A DNA stretch of 64,000 nt, taken from contig JACYLQ010000001.1 in the NCBI GenBank assembly GCA_015272395.1, positions 434,001-498,000 of the forward strand, given 5' to 3'. Shown one piece after another: positions 63,907-64,000 of this stretch. Made by a program: the position numbers and the translations under genes. Each line of letters opens with the position of its first letter. Within the stretch, counting starts at the first letter, position 1. The notes below the pieces were generated by a model that was given only the letters and a program-made list of their open reading frames with translations, made no database searches and had not been told where the DNA came from. Source of the DNA: Calothrix sp. C42_A2020_038. GTDB lineage: Bacteria > Cyanobacteriota > Cyanobacteriia > Cyanobacteriales > Nostocaceae.

Positions 63907-64000
63907 GTCTGTGTCATTAGTTTTGGAGAGTTGTGGAACAGGTGTCCCCTAGGGATGTCTGAACCACAAAAAATTATTTATACTACCAAAACTTATGACA
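63907..64000 (+). repeat. Dispersed repeat, copy 2 (runs off window)
   Basis: This stretch matches, in order, the minus strand of 21252-21365: GTTGTGGAACAGG, GGATGTCTG, CCACAA, ATTTATAC, ACCAAAACTT. The unit probably extends beyond 64000. Confidence 0.65.

Noticed and set aside
1-64000. tRNA or rRNA genes
   Set aside because: No T-arm (GTTCRANNC) with a matching acceptor stem was spotted on reading either strand; a covariance scan was not possible.

Overview
The window reads as chromosomal DNA of a filamentous, heterocystous-type cyanobacterium. The evidence is AT-rich DNA with long intergenic spaces, pentapeptide-repeat, TPR-CHAT, 4-Cys kinase-WD40 and DUF2752 genes, large PAS histidine kinases, short GTAGAGACG/CGTCTCTAC palindromes, and many relics of insertion sequences. 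The hexamer GGCGCC occurs roughly 65 times by eye. The usual cyanobacterial palindrome HIP1 (GCGATCGC) was seen only seven times, six of them in 3.0-10.8 kb.

Layout. 0-1.4 kb: 3' part of a CHAT-domain gene. 1.8-5.2 kb: minus-strand Mg2+ transporter mgtE with small unknown genes and a structured leader. 5.5-6.9 kb: COG2403-type P-loop GTPase. 7.5-12.9 kb: a scrapyard of relics (transposase, two MFS fragments, integrase, TnpB, ISL3 transposase joined to an HlyD tail). It surrounds an intact fluoride-resistance operon (two fluC genes and a tandem DUF190 gene) headed by a recognisable fluoride riboswitch. 12.9-16.8 kb: membrane protein, pentapeptide-repeat protein and hybrid histidine kinase.

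17-26 kb: a ten-gene minus-strand run that looks like a biosynthetic cluster. It encodes a YcaO enzyme, an isoprenoid-type methyltransferase, a SagB-type oxidoreductase, a trans-polyprenyl diphosphate synthase, a 762-residue two-domain terpene-cyclase-like protein and five small proteins. Three of the small proteins share an unrecognised domain and one is Cys-rich. I know no described pathway with this combination. Phosphoenolpyruvate synthase (26.4-28.8 kb), an ABC-exporter relic, a 1277-residue membrane protein and a methyltransferase follow.

35.2-42.5 kb: a six-gene plus-strand array with one dynamin-like GTPase, two paralogous GTPases and, between these, three paralogous proteins that differ in their C-terminal modules. 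A secreted TPR-CHAT protein follows. This resembles the GTPase-centred conflict/signalling systems proposed for multicellular bacteria, with a layout I do not recognise.

46-64 kb: CD225 and DUF2752 membrane proteins, a Ser/Thr kinase with a WD40 propeller, a CHASE3-type histidine kinase, a repeat-rich TPR membrane protein, a DUF1400 alpha/beta hydrolase, potA-potD-potB polyamine transport genes without potC, an AlkB-like oxygenase, an ABC1/UbiB kinase, and a glycosyltransferase-like gene. Small MITE-like elements are scattered between them.

All identifications come from reading motifs by eye; no database search was run.
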